44,619 bases of DNA, from positions 1 through 44,619 of the forward strand of contig CAJQQZ010000043.1 in assembly GCA_905480575.1 (NCBI GenBank), given 5' to 3'. Every line of letters begins with the position of its first letter. The first letter of the stretch is position 1. Of the stretch, positions 35,657 to 44,481 are shown in pieces. The notes beneath the pieces were generated by a model. The model saw nothing but the letters and a program-made list of their open reading frames with translations, was not told where the DNA came from and did not search any database. The position numbers and the translations under genes are program-made. The DNA is from an uncultured Alphaproteobacteria bacterium (GTDB lineage Bacteria > Pseudomonadota > Alphaproteobacteria > UBA7985 > CAJQQZ01).

Positions 35657-38002
35657 CTCGATTACATTAACGGTTGCTCCGTTCACAGAATAGGTCTGTA
35701 TACCGACATCAGCTGTGCTTTCTACACCAGCGCTGGTGATGCTTAGCGTCCCAGCACCTTCATTGACGGCCAAGATACCTTTATCGCGACCGGTAACTGT
35801 TCCGGCAATTGTGGAGATCATAATATTTCCAGCGCCATAGTTGATGGCCTCAATTGCATTATTGGCGGTACTTGTGACATCGCCACTTGTGATCATTAAA
35901 TCACCAGTGCCGTGGTTTTCCGCGTCGATACCTTCTGCAGTTGCGCTGACCAACCCCGCAGTTGTGTTGATGGTCATTGAGGTGCCAGCAGAGGAATTAT
36001 TAACTTCGACAGCTTCTGACAGAGTGGCGGTGACAGCCGCGGTTGTAACGCTCACTGCGCCGCTACCTTCGTTATAAGCGTAAACACCTTGGTCATAACC
36101 GGCTACAGCGCCAGCAACAGTGTTGATGGTTAGCGCACCACCAGAGCCGGAATTGTGGGCGTAGACACCGTCACCTGCACTACCCGTCACTGCGCCCGTT
36201 GTGATCGAAAGGTCACCGCCGCCATGGTTGTCACCATAAACTCCTAGATGGCCGCTAACGGTGCCAGCGACCGAGTTGATGATTAGACTGCCAGCACCAT
36301 AATCATTGGCTTCAATCGCAGTGTTACCAGTACTTGTGACATTAGCCGCTGTGATTTTCAGGTCGCCGCTACCAGAATTTTCTGCGTCAATACCTTCCGT
36401 CACTGCCGTGATTGTGCCGCGCGTGGTGTCAATTGTCATGGAGGTGCCGTCGGTCGTGTTCACGACTTCAACGGCTTCGTCGATGGTCGCGTTGACATCG
36501 GCCGTGGTGACAATGGTGGCGCCATTGCCTTCGTTATAGGCTCGAACACCTTCACTTTGTCCGGTAACAGTGCCTGCGCTTGTATCAACGGTCAATGATC
36601 CGCCAGAACTAGAGTTGTGGGCGTAAACACCATCGCCGACGCGACCCGTCACAGCGCCTGTTGTAATCGAAAGATCCCCGCCGCCGTGGTTGTCGCCGTA
36701 AACACCGACAGCACCGTTGACCGTTCCCAAAGAGCTGTTGATGGTGACACCTAAAGTACCAGCGCTATTGGCATGGATGCCGTGGCCTGCGGCACCTGTG
36801 GAAGTGACATCAGCAGTCGTAACGGTTAGCAGGCCGGATCCAGCATTGGTTGCGTAGATGCCGTCAACGCCGCCAGTTACTGTGCCACGGGTTGAATCGA
36901 CTGTGACCGCGCCGCCGCAGTTACAGCCAATCGCGTAAATGCCATCTCCTGCCGTTCCAGTGACCCCGGCAGAGGTGATCAAAAGATCGCCAGAACCAGC
37001 ATTGAAGGCATCAATGCCATTAGCGCCGCCAAGCACAGCACCTGCTGTACTATCGATGGATAGGTCAACACCGGCGTTGTAAGCCAGCACGCCATAAGTG
37101 CTGGTGCCAGTCACCGCTCCAGTTGTAATCGTCAAACTGCCTGAGCCTTCATGGCTGGCTTGTATGCCCGTATAGCCGCCGGTCACACTGCCAGCAGAAG
37201 TGTTAACAATCAAATCGTCTGTCGTGCTACCGCTGCGGGCGTCAATGCCTACATAGCCAGTGGAGGCATCTACAATAGCCGTTGTGACAAAAGTGTCTCC
37301 GGTTCCATAGCTAAATGCGTTGATGCCAACTGCACCAGCCGTTACGGTACCTCCCGTGCTGTTAACAGTTAACCCATTTCCTGTCGTGTATCCGTGAATG
37401 CCGAGCGCGTTGCCACTGACAGATTCAGTTGTAATAGAGAGCGTGTCGCTGCCATAGTTTTGGGCGTAAATTCCGTGGTAACTGCTGGTAATCGATCCAG
37501 CCGTCGAGTTGATCGTTAGTGCGCCTGCCGTGTTCGCATTATTAGCATTGATGCCGAATGATCCAGCAGAAGCGTTGACTGTTCCGGTTGTGATTGTCGT
37601 ATCACCAGAACCTTGATTGTCCGTCTCAACGCCAACAAAATCCGATGTGACACTTCCTGAGGAAGTATCAATTGAAATGCCACTGCCTGTACCGCCTGCT
37701 TGAGCAGTAACACCTATTGCTATCCCACCAGCACTTGAAGTAACAGCGCCGTTGTTGGTTACAGTTTGGGCACCTGTTCCATTGAGTTCAATGGCGTTGC
37801 CAACTGTAGAAACAGTAGCGCCGTTGTTGACCACAACGGATAAATTGTCGACTGCTGAGTTAACGCCAACATTATCGACATTGGAGCAGGTTACAGTGCC
37901 ACCGGCGACGGGCACAGGGGCGCATTGCGCAATGGCCTCGTTGTTGGCGTACAGCAAAGCTAGCGTCGCTGCCGAGCTGAGTAAGAGCCCCCTGGTGGTC
38001 AA
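35597..38002 (-). CDS. Autotransporter, N-terminal passenger with signal peptide (upstream of a frameshift)
   Basis: N-terminal part of a repeat-rich autotransporter. The frame is open to 38035, but the TTG at 38002 has GGGGG 7 nt upstream and begins a signal peptide (TTRGLLLSSAATLALLYAN, ending AIAQ). The mature part starts with two cysteines (QCAPVPVAGGTVTC) and then consists of about 700 residues of Gly/Ser/Thr/Asn-rich repeats in two alternating forms, roughly 'GIYAxNxGSGDLxITTxxVTG' and 'SLTVNSTAGTVTGGxxG', predicted to form a beta-helix. This frame ends at 35597 in an out-of-context tail after VNVIE. Restoring one G at about 35656 joins it to the barrel for a total of about 1430 residues. 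Confidence 0.85.
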   Translation of the reverse strand: MTTRGLLLSSAATLALLYANNEAIAQCAPVPVAGGTVTCSNVDNVGVNSAVDNLSVVVNNGATVSTVGNAIELNGTGAQTVTNNGAVTSSAGGIAIGVTAQAGGTGSGISIDTSSGSVTSDFVGVETDNQGSGDTTITTGTVNASAGSFGINANNANTAGALTINSTAGSITSSYHGIYAQNYGSDTLSITTESVSGNALGIHGYTTGNGLTVNSTGGTVTAGAVGINAFSYGTGDTFVTTAIVDASTGYVGIDARSGSTTDDLIVNTSAGSVTGGYTGIQASHEGSGSLTITTGAVTGTSTYGVLAYNAGVDLSIDSTAGAVLGGANGIDAFNAGSGDLLITSAGVTGTAGDGIYAIGCNCGGAVTVDSTRGTVTGGVDGIYATNAGSGLLTVTTADVTSTGAAGHGIHANSAGTLGVTINSSLGTVNGAVGVYGDNHGGGDLSITTGAVTGRVGDGVYAHNSSSGGSLTVDTSAGTVTGQSEGVRAYNEGNGATIVTTADVNATIDEAVEVVNTTDGTSMTIDTTRGTITAVTEGIDAENSGSGDLKITAANVTSTGNTAIEANDYGAGSLIINSVAGTVSGHLGVYGDNHGGGDLSITTGAVTGSAGDGVYAHNSGSGGALTINTVAGAVAGYDQGVYAYNEGSGAVSVTTAAVTATLSEAVEVNNSSAGTSMTINTTAGLVSATAEGIDAENHGTGDLMITSGDVTSTANNAIEAINYGAGNIMISTIAGTVTGRDKGILAVNEGAGTLSITSAGVESTADVGIQTYSVNGATVNVIEVPLYPALFSPFKHQVLDQI
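35739..36662 (-). repeat. 462-bp (154-residue) tandem duplication within the autotransporter passenger
   Basis: Two diverged copies, about 36201-36662 and 35739-36200, each starting near VYGDNHGGGDLSITTGAVTG and running through YAHN, AYNEG, SMTI and DAENxGxGDL blocks. The spacing between equivalent bases (36201 and 36663) is exactly 462 bp. It lies on top of shorter repeats of about 30 residues. Boundaries are approximate. Confidence 0.7.
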
Positions 38003-38200
38003 CTGTTTTCCCCCAAATATGGAGTAGCTCAACAAAGCCGCCCATATTCATTTCTAATATTCATGCCAAAATTGTAGTGATGGTACAAAAATTACTGATC
38101 CCCTCGAATTCTTAGCTTAACAAAAAGCGGTAGGTTAAGCGAATGAGACTCTGGAACTAAAGGTTTGTAACCATTAGTCGTGTCTAAATTGCCACGGATA

Positions 38201-38224
38201 AGCCTTCGAATCAGCTTCGAGGCT
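38201..38224 (-). other. Short hairpin between the aminotransferase and autotransporter genes
   Basis: AGCCTTCGAA (38201-38210) pairs with TTCGAGGCT (38216-38224) with one bulged T and a 5-nt loop. No T-run follows in either direction. It lies about 70 nt after the stop of the leftward class IV aminotransferase gene and about 200 nt before the autotransporter start, and may be a weak terminator or part of the leader. The rest of the gap 38003-38292 shows nothing else definite. Confidence 0.35.
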
Positions 38225-38292
38225 GACAGAAGCGCAGGCTTAGATAATTCACGGTTGATTGATCCCAACTAAATTTTGAACGCGATTCGCGC

Positions 38293-39201
38293 CTAGTACG
38301 TGATGATTTCACGATGTTCCGCTCGGTCGTGAACCGACCAATAGACTTCTTTCAGCTTTAACGTGATTGGCCCAGGGGCATCATTGGTGAAGATCCGGTC
38401 ATTAACCCGGGCGACGGGTGTCACGCCACCGGCAGTTGTCGCCGTGAAGACTTCTTCGGCTTCTAGAAATTCCTCGGCGGAGATGTCCCGGATGGCGGTT
38501 TTCATGCCCAATTCTTCCGCGACTTCCAATACTGTGCGGCGTGTGATGCCTTCCAAGGCCCCCTCACGCGGCGTGACCACAACACCGTCGATGATGCCAA
38601 AGACATTAAAGCCAGCGCCTTCAGTGATTCGGCCTTGATGATCGAGCAGGATGACCGTGTCGAAACCGGCATCTTTGGCCTCAAACAAACCTTTTGTCAG
38701 GTCGCCCCAGTGGTAGTTCTTGGCGGTAGGATCAACAGAGTCAATCGGGATACGGCGAACCGTTTCCGCAATCTTAAGGTGAGCACCACGAGCAGCAACA
38801 TCATCTGGAATAACGTTGAGCCAAGGAATGCACCAGGCAAAGAAGTGGTTCTTGCAGTGACGCGGATCTCGGGAACCAGCGACCTGTGGCGTGCCACGGC
38901 TAGCAACCAGAGCGACGTAGGCATCTGTTAAACCTGACTTCGCCACCATCTCGTGCAGGATCTGGCGCATGTCGCCTTTGGTTTGGGGCACCTCTAGGCG
39001 TGTCTTGGTCATGGATTCCTGAAACCGATCCAGATAGTCGTCTAGACGAAAGAAAGCTCCTTGCCAAACCTGAGTCACATCGTAAGTGACGTCAGAGCGT
39101 GTAAACCCCCAATCCAGGACTGAAATCTTGGCTTCAGAGATGGGGATGATCTCTCCATCCATCCAGGCGGCGCCTTTGGAGTAGTCCAGGCTATGATTCA
39201 T
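38293..39201 (-). CDS. Class IV PLP-dependent aminotransferase
   Basis: A 302-residue fold-type IV transaminase. The PLP lysine is Lys161 in DPTAKNYHWGDLTKG, and GRITEGAGFNVFGI binds the cofactor. The N-terminus has the SVLDWGFTRSDVTYDV motif. The family includes branched-chain, D-amino acid and (R)-selective amine transaminases, and the substrate cannot be fixed from sequence. It is distinct from the dat-like protein at 29880. The ATG at 39201 has AAGGA 7 nt upstream. It is divergent from the FAD/GcvT dehydrogenase gene, with a 133-nt gap, suggesting a shared role in amine breakdown. Confidence 0.83.
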   Translation of the reverse strand: MNHSLDYSKGAAWMDGEIIPISEAKISVLDWGFTRSDVTYDVTQVWQGAFFRLDDYLDRFQESMTKTRLEVPQTKGDMRQILHEMVAKSGLTDAYVALVASRGTPQVAGSRDPRHCKNHFFAWCIPWLNVIPDDVAARGAHLKIAETVRRIPIDSVDPTAKNYHWGDLTKGLFEAKDAGFDTVILLDHQGRITEGAGFNVFGIIDGVVVTPREGALEGITRRTVLEVAEELGMKTAIRDISAEEFLEAEEVFTATTAGGVTPVARVNDRIFTNDAPGPITLKLKEVYWSVHDRAEHREIITY

Positions 39202-39334
39202 GGTGGTTTCCTTAACTTTTTTTCGTTTCTATCACAAAAACGCTATTCTCCTAGTCGCAGAATGACTTGCGAATGTCGCCGGTCTTCTTTAATCGATTTC
39301 CCAAACTTTTCTCTTTTTCCAGGATCCTGTGGAT

Positions 39335-41752
39335 ATGAAAACTCACGCTCGTGTTGTTGTTGTTGGCGGCGGTATCGTCGGTGTTGGTTTGCTGTGGCAT
39401 TTAACCTTGGAAGGCTGGACCGACGTGGTTCTGGTCGAGAAGGGTGAACTTTCTTCTGGTTCTACCTGGCACGCCGCAGGTCAAGTACCAAGTTTTTCCT
39501 CTTCGCTGTCTCTTGGCAAGGTTCATGATTACGGCGTCAACCTCTATCCAAAACTGGAAGAGATGACGGGTCAGTCTGCTGGTTGGCATGGTTGTGGCGG
39601 TATTCGCCTTGCAACAACCAAGGAAGACGCAGATTGGTTCCAACTCATCCAGGGCAATGCCAAGTTGATTGGCTATGAGATGGAGTTGTTGGGTCCGGAG
39701 CAGATCAAAGAAATCCATCCATACCTTGATACATTTGGTGTTTACGCTGGCGCTTATACGCCCAATGATGGCCACGTTGATCCGGCCTCTACTACACAAG
39801 CAATGGCGATTGGTGCTCGTAAGAACGGTGCTGAAATTTACCGTCGGACACTTGTTACGGACATCAAGCAGCTTGAATCAGGTGAGTGGGAAGTCACGAC
39901 GGATAAGGGCACCATCACTTGCGAGCATGTTGTGAATGCCGCTGGTTCTTACGCTGATCAGGTCGGTGCTTGGTCCGGTCTGGAAGTGCCGATCTCTAAC
40001 AACGTTCACCAGTATGTGGTGACTGAGACCATGGACGAGATTAAGGCGCTGGACAAAGAGCTGCCTGTTATCCGCGATCCTTATTCCTCCGCTTATATTC
40101 GCCAAGAACAGAACGCTATTCTGGTCGGGCCCTATGAGCAATCCGGCGCACGCACTCACTGGGACGGCACTGTGCCTTGGGAATTTGAATCAGAACTTCT
40201 CGAGCCAGAATTAGAGCGCATTTTCCCTTGGTTGGAAAAATCAATGGAGCGTATGCCGCTCTTCGCTGAAGCTGGCTTGAAACGCACAGTTTGTGGTTTG
40301 ATCACGCACACACCTGACGGTAACTTCATGACGGGTCCTGCACCTGGTCTGAAGAATTACTGGCTCGCTTGTGGCTTCTCAATTGGTATCTGCCAGGGTG
40401 CAGGCGCTGGCAAGTATCTGGCCCAGTGGATGGTTCACGGTCAGTCTGAGATCAACATGCACATCTTCGATCCACGTCGTTTTGGTCGTTATGCCGACCA
40501 AGATTACTGCATCAAGAAGTCCGTTGATGATTACCAGCACATGTATCACCTGCATTGCCCGGGTGAATTCCGTGATGTCGCACGTAAAAACCGCGTTACA
40601 CCGCTGTATGACAAGCTGAAAGCCAAAGGCGCTGAGTACGCAGAAGTTCACGGCTGGGAGCGTCCCAAGTACTTTGATCTCAAAGGTGAGGGCGAAGAAC
40701 TAGGCTTCCGCCACACCAATACTTTCCCGGTTATTGCCGAGGAATGTAAGGCGGTTCGTGAGGCCGTTGGTATCTTCGATCTCTCATCTTTCGCCAAGTA
40801 CAAGGTGACAGGTCCTGATGCCCACGCTTTCCTTAACCGTATCTGTGCGAACAAGATTCCGAACAAGATTGGCCGTGTAACGCTTTCACACTTCCTGAAC
40901 GACAATGGCTTCATCATGGGCGAGACAACAATTACGCGCTTGAAGGAAGATCTGTTCTATTTGCTGTCGGGTGCTGGTGTTGAGGAAATCGATTACGATA
41001 CACTGACCCAGTCAAAGCGTGATGATGAAGATGTCACCATTACGAACGCAACAGATACCTACGGCATGATGCTGGTGACTGGACCTAACGCTCGCAAGAC
41101 ATTGCAGCCGTTGACTGACGATGATCTGTCTAACGAAGGTTTCAAGTGGATGTCAGGTCGCTTTATCGAGCTGGCAGGAGTCACGCTGGTCGCCCTGCGA
41201 GTTTCTTACGCCGGTGAATTGGGCTGGGAACTCCACCTGCCTATGGAAGATATGGAGAAGGTCTACGACGCTATTTGGGCTTCAGGTGAGGCACAAGGTA
41301 TCCGTGACTTCGGCGCTTATGCATTAAATTCTCTACGCATCGAAAAGGCCTACAAGGGCATGCATGCCGAGATGACAAACGAAGTTACAATGATTGAGGC
41401 CGACATGGAACGCTTCGTCAAGTACGACAAAGAAGACTTTGTGGGTAAGGCCGCCACTCAAAAAAGCAAACAAGAAGGTGCCAGAATTCAGGCAGCCTAT
41501 GTCGAAGTCGAAAACAGCGACAATGACATCATTGGCAACGAACCTGTCTTTGATGGCGACCGCATGATTGGCCTAACGACATCAGGTGGTTTTGGCCACA
41601 CTGTTCAGAAGTCACTGGGTTTTGTTTTCGTTGAACCGAAATACGCCGAGCCCGGCACTCAGTTCCAAATCATGTTGATGGGTGACATGCGGACAGCCAC
41701 CGTCCTTGCGGAACCAGCTTGGGACCCGAAAAGCGAACGTTTGCGCGCTTAA
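39335..41752 (+). CDS. FAD-dependent dimethylglycine/sarcosine dehydrogenase-like protein with GcvT domain
   Basis: A fusion of about 805 residues. The N-terminal DAO domain (about 1-380) has the FAD motif VVVVGGGIVGVGLL and STWHAAGQ, in which His46 is in the place of the residue that is covalently linked to FAD in DMGDH and sarcosine dehydrogenase. The C-terminal aminomethyltransferase (GcvT) domain (about 430-800) would pass the released one-carbon unit to tetrahydrofolate. The substrate is probably a methylated amine such as dimethylglycine or sarcosine, but this is inferred. The ATG at 39335 is favoured; a GTG at 39329 is too close to AGGAT. A terminator follows. Confidence 0.88.
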   Translation: MKTHARVVVVGGGIVGVGLLWHLTLEGWTDVVLVEKGELSSGSTWHAAGQVPSFSSSLSLGKVHDYGVNLYPKLEEMTGQSAGWHGCGGIRLATTKEDADWFQLIQGNAKLIGYEMELLGPEQIKEIHPYLDTFGVYAGAYTPNDGHVDPASTTQAMAIGARKNGAEIYRRTLVTDIKQLESGEWEVTTDKGTITCEHVVNAAGSYADQVGAWSGLEVPISNNVHQYVVTETMDEIKALDKELPVIRDPYSSAYIRQEQNAILVGPYEQSGARTHWDGTVPWEFESELLEPELERIFPWLEKSMERMPLFAEAGLKRTVCGLITHTPDGNFMTGPAPGLKNYWLACGFSIGICQGAGAGKYLAQWMVHGQSEINMHIFDPRRFGRYADQDYCIKKSVDDYQHMYHLHCPGEFRDVARKNRVTPLYDKLKAKGAEYAEVHGWERPKYFDLKGEGEELGFRHTNTFPVIAEECKAVREAVGIFDLSSFAKYKVTGPDAHAFLNRICANKIPNKIGRVTLSHFLNDNGFIMGETTITRLKEDLFYLLSGAGVEEIDYDTLTQSKRDDEDVTITNATDTYGMMLVTGPNARKTLQPLTDDDLSNEGFKWMSGRFIELAGVTLVALRVSYAGELGWELHLPMEDMEKVYDAIWASGEAQGIRDFGAYALNSLRIEKAYKGMHAEMTNEVTMIEADMERFVKYDKEDFVGKAATQKSKQEGARIQAAYVEVENSDNDIIGNEPVFDGDRMIGLTTSGGFGHTVQKSLGFVFVEPKYAEPGTQFQIMLMGDMRTATVLAEPAWDPKSERLRA

Positions 41753-41763
41753 CGGCACGAAAG

Positions 41764-41791
41764 AGGGTGGCAGGAAGCTCCTGCCACCTTT
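41764..41791. terminator. Bidirectional hairpin terminator
   Basis: GGTGGCAGGA (41766-41775), loop AGC, TCCTGCCACC (41779-41788): ten perfect pairs between convergent genes. A short T-run (41789-41791) follows in the plus direction and CCCTCTTT in the minus direction. Confidence 0.72.
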
Positions 41792-41825
41792 GCTGCCTAT
41801 CTGCAGCTCGAATAGACGCCAGAGT

Positions 41826-42434
41826 TCACACCAATCCATAAACCTGCGCGAAGGGGTCCCAGCTTGCATCCCTATGCCAATCATATTCGGCCTCGCGGGT
41901 GGTTTTTTCTGCGGCCTCTACGCCAAGCTCTTTGGCGATAACGGCAAGGCTCATGTCGATGCCAGCGGAAACGCCGGATGAAGTGAAGAATTTACCATCC
42001 TCAACCCACCGGGCTTTGGGTACCCAATCGACCTTTGGACCAAAGGGTAGGGACCATTCAAAGTCTTGCTTATTGGTTGTGGCTTTGCGTCCATCAAGCA
42101 GCCCGACTTTGGCGAGCAGAGCGCCGCCAGTGCAGACACCCATGACGATTTCGGCTTTTTCAGCAGCTTCGGTGAGCCAGGCGCTGATGGCCGGGTTATC
42201 TTCCTCAACGGGTGTTCCGGGACCACCGGGGACAAAGACATAGTGGTAATCACTGCCCTCGGCCAAAGTCTTGTCGGGCACCAGGTGCTGGCCATGTCTG
42301 CTGACGACAGGGTCCTTGGTTTCAGCGACGATCACGATTTCGATGTCATTGCCTTGATCGCCAAACATCTCGAGCGGGCCAAACAAATCCAAGGTTTGGA
42401 ATTCAGGGAAAACCAAAGCGGATAGTGTTTTCAT
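41826..42434 (-). CDS. DJ-1/PfpI family protein (isonitrile hydratase-like)
   Basis: A 202-residue DJ-1/PfpI (class I glutamine amidotransferase-like) protein. The nucleophile is Cys101 in VMGVCTGGALLAKVGLLDG, with FPEFQTLDLFGPLEMF at the N-terminus and SSGVSAGIDMSLAV late in the chain. This layout resembles isonitrile hydratase and related ThiJ-type enzymes. The reaction is not fixed by sequence. It is divergent from a GlxA-type regulator that contains the same fold, with a 101-nt gap holding an inverted repeat. It converges on the dehydrogenase gene across a terminator. Confidence 0.88.
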   Translation of the reverse strand: MKTLSALVFPEFQTLDLFGPLEMFGDQGNDIEIVIVAETKDPVVSRHGQHLVPDKTLAEGSDYHYVFVPGGPGTPVEEDNPAISAWLTEAAEKAEIVMGVCTGGALLAKVGLLDGRKATTNKQDFEWSLPFGPKVDWVPKARWVEDGKFFTSSGVSAGIDMSLAVIAKELGVEAAEKTTREAEYDWHRDASWDPFAQVYGLV

Positions 42435-42466
42435 TGCTTAATCTCCTTAGGTAATAAGAAAGTAAC

Positions 42467-42485
42467 AATCACTAGACTAGCGATT
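42467..42485. promoter_or_regulatory. Inverted repeat, candidate operator between DJ-1 and GlxA-type genes
   Basis: AATCACTAGACTAGCGATT: a 19-bp inverted repeat about a central A at 42476, with 8 of 9 pairs matching (AATC-CTAG / CTAG-GATT). It lies 32 nt from the DJ-1 start and 50 nt from the regulator start, where an AraC-type protein could control both. Confidence 0.5.
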
Positions 42486-42535
42486 AACGAATTGGCATAA
42501 ATGACAATATATCCTCGTTTTCTGCCAATAGTCGT

Positions 42536-43534
42536 ATGAATATGCAAAGCCAAAACTTCACCAAACTAAGACCGGTTGTGTTTGTCATCTATCCGGATAT
42601 CACCTTGTTGGATTTGGCTGGTTCGCTCCAGGTTTTTGAAAGCTGTGGTTATCGCGGTAGAGCCGATGAACCTTATGAAACTGCGATTGTCTCAATCGAT
42701 GGCGGAAGAATCAAAACGGACACCATGCTATCCATTGACAGCGATCCTTTTTCCGTTTGGGAAAACCGCGCCATCCATACGCTGGTGGTTGTCGGGGGCG
42801 ATGGGGTCTATCCGGCATTAGAGGATAGCCATTTGATTGATGGGCTTACGGCTTTGATCAAGCAGTCCAGTCGGGTCTGTTCAGTTTGCTCCGGGGCCTT
42901 GCTGTTGGCCGCGTCTGGCATCCTCAATGGCAAGCGCGCTGTAACGCACTGGGAAGATTGCGCTCAGCTTGTGGAGCGTTTTCCTGAGGTGAAAGTTGAG
43001 GCCGACCCAATCTTTGTGAAAGACGGGCATGTTTGGACATCAGCAGGGGTCACATCTGGCATAGATATGACCTTGGCTCTGGTCACAGAAGATCTGGGTC
43101 AAGAGACAGCAATGAAGATAGCCCGCTCGCTGGTGACTTACATGGTGCGCCCAGGTGGACAATCTCAGTTCAGCCCAGCCCTCGACCGTCAGTCATTGGA
43201 CACGTCGGGACATTTCAAAGGCCTCCATGATTGGATCGCCGATAACTTGGGCCAAGATCTACGCGTTGAGCAACTGGCCGCCCATGTCAACATGAGCCCG
43301 CGCAACTTCGCCCGGGTCTACACAGCCAAGACCGGTCAAACCCCCGCCAAGACTGTCGAGGCCATTCGTACTGACCGAGCCTGCCAGCTGCTCGAGACCA
43401 CAGACTTACCAATCACAACCGTAGCCGCCCAGTGCGGATTCATCGACGACGAACGCATGCGGCGGGCGTTTTTGCGGATACTGCTCATCGCACCCAACGA
43501 CTACCGGCGGAGGTTTCAGGTGGTTGGTGGGTAG
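42536..43534 (+). CDS. GlxA family transcriptional regulator (DJ-1/PfpI + AraC HTH)
   Basis: A 332-residue regulator. Residues about 12-200 form a DJ-1/PfpI-like sensor with Cys118 in RVCSVCSGALLLAASGIL and SAGVTSGIDMTLALV. Residues about 225-325 hold two AraC-type helix-turn-helix motifs: LRVEQLAAHVNMSPRNFARV and PITTVAAQCGFIDDERMRRA. Members such as GbdR sense amines like glycine betaine or arginine, but other ligands are known. It probably regulates the divergent DJ-1 gene, and possibly the amine dehydrogenase beyond it. No strong Shine-Dalgarno is visible before the ATG. Confidence 0.9.
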   Translation: MNMQSQNFTKLRPVVFVIYPDITLLDLAGSLQVFESCGYRGRADEPYETAIVSIDGGRIKTDTMLSIDSDPFSVWENRAIHTLVVVGGDGVYPALEDSHLIDGLTALIKQSSRVCSVCSGALLLAASGILNGKRAVTHWEDCAQLVERFPEVKVEADPIFVKDGHVWTSAGVTSGIDMTLALVTEDLGQETAMKIARSLVTYMVRPGGQSQFSPALDRQSLDTSGHFKGLHDWIADNLGQDLRVEQLAAHVNMSPRNFARVYTAKTGQTPAKTVEAIRTDRACQLLETTDLPITTVAAQCGFIDDERMRRAFLRILLIAPNDYRRRFQVVGG

Positions 43535-43719
43535 GTGACTCCTTCTAAGGCAACGTTTTCCTGTCGAGAAGCATACCTGATAGATAAGCAAACGAAGAAA
43601 GTATCTGATTGAAAACATGGCGCACTAAGTTCTAGGGGCAGCAATGACACACCTTTGCAAATGGAGTGCGGTTCTTTAAGGTAGAAGTCTGCGAACAAAT
43701 TATTCTCGAAAGTAAAGTT

Positions 43720-44475
43720 ATGGGATGGAAAGGAACGCTTCGTTCACTAAATGCTGCTGCAAAAGCAGCACATAGAGATTCCCAGAGGCGCGAGAAAGAA
43801 CGGCAAAAAAATGCCACGATTGCTGAAGCAGCTGATGCAGTGGATCGTTGGGAAGAACATATTGAGGACATCTTGGGCTTACATACTAATCTTGCCGAGG
43901 CGATCGATTGGTATGAGTTGGCCGATCGGTTGCCACCTATTCCTCCCGTAAAAGATGTTTCACAGGAAAGGAAACTAGAAACTCAATTAGATGAGTTGGA
44001 ACCTGGCGTTCTGGATTTTCTACAGGGAGGTTTTGCGAGGAAGAGAAGCAAACTTGAGAGAAAGTTGCAAACTGCCCGATCTAAAGCGGACCAAATTTTT
44101 GCTTCAGTGAAAGCCGATTACGAAAAGGAGTACAGTGATTGGCTCTCAGATAAGGAAATAGCGACACGTTTGATTTCCGGAGAAGCCAAAGCCGTAGAGG
44201 AGGTCATTGAAGAGTTGCAGTCTTTTTCTGATCAAGAACTCATCGGAAAACAAATACAATTTCACATCAAAGAAAAATATCTGCATGTAGTGCCGCTAGT
44301 CCATACTGATGAAATTGTCCCCAGGATCAGAAGGAAGCAGCTTGCTAGCGGGAAACTGTCTGAATCAAAAATGCCAGTGGCGCAATTTAACGCAATGTAT
44401 CAGGACTATGTCGCTAGCGTGGCGCTCAAAGTCGGTGGAGATATCTTCAATTTGCTGCCGTTGGGTGAAGTGTAA
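43720..44475 (+). CDS. Uncharacterised coiled protein next to an IS end
   Basis: Not assigned to a named family. It has 251 residues from an ATG at 43720; the frame is open to a GTG at 43666 but the GWKGTLRSLNAAAKAAHRD start is the natural N-terminus. Residues 8-50 are strongly basic and charged (RDSQRREKERQKNA), likely helical. The middle has a WYELADRLPPIPP linker, and about 110-180 is another coiled region (RKRSKLERKLQTARSKADQ). The C-terminus is more ordered with HVVPLVHTDEIVPRI. The codons look more A/T-rich than neighbours. It lies 6 nt before the IS end, which suggests accessory DNA. Confidence 0.6.
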   Translation: MGWKGTLRSLNAAAKAAHRDSQRREKERQKNATIAEAADAVDRWEEHIEDILGLHTNLAEAIDWYELADRLPPIPPVKDVSQERKLETQLDELEPGVLDFLQGGFARKRSKLERKLQTARSKADQIFASVKADYEKEYSDWLSDKEIATRLISGEAKAVEEVIEELQSFSDQELIGKQIQFHIKEKYLHVVPLVHTDEIVPRIRRKQLASGKLSESKMPVAQFNAMYQDYVASVALKVGGDIFNLLPLGEV

Positions 44476-44481
44476 GTTACC

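Noticed and set aside
35600-37750. Regular repeats that might look like a CRISPR or minisatellite array
   Set aside because: The repeats are inside an open coding frame, diverge in sequence and encode alternating beta-helix-like units; no constant repeat with unique spacers is present.
39348-39362. GTTGTTGTTGTT simple repeat
   Set aside because: It encodes the Val-Val-Val-Val before the FAD-binding GGG motif and is explained by the coding sequence.
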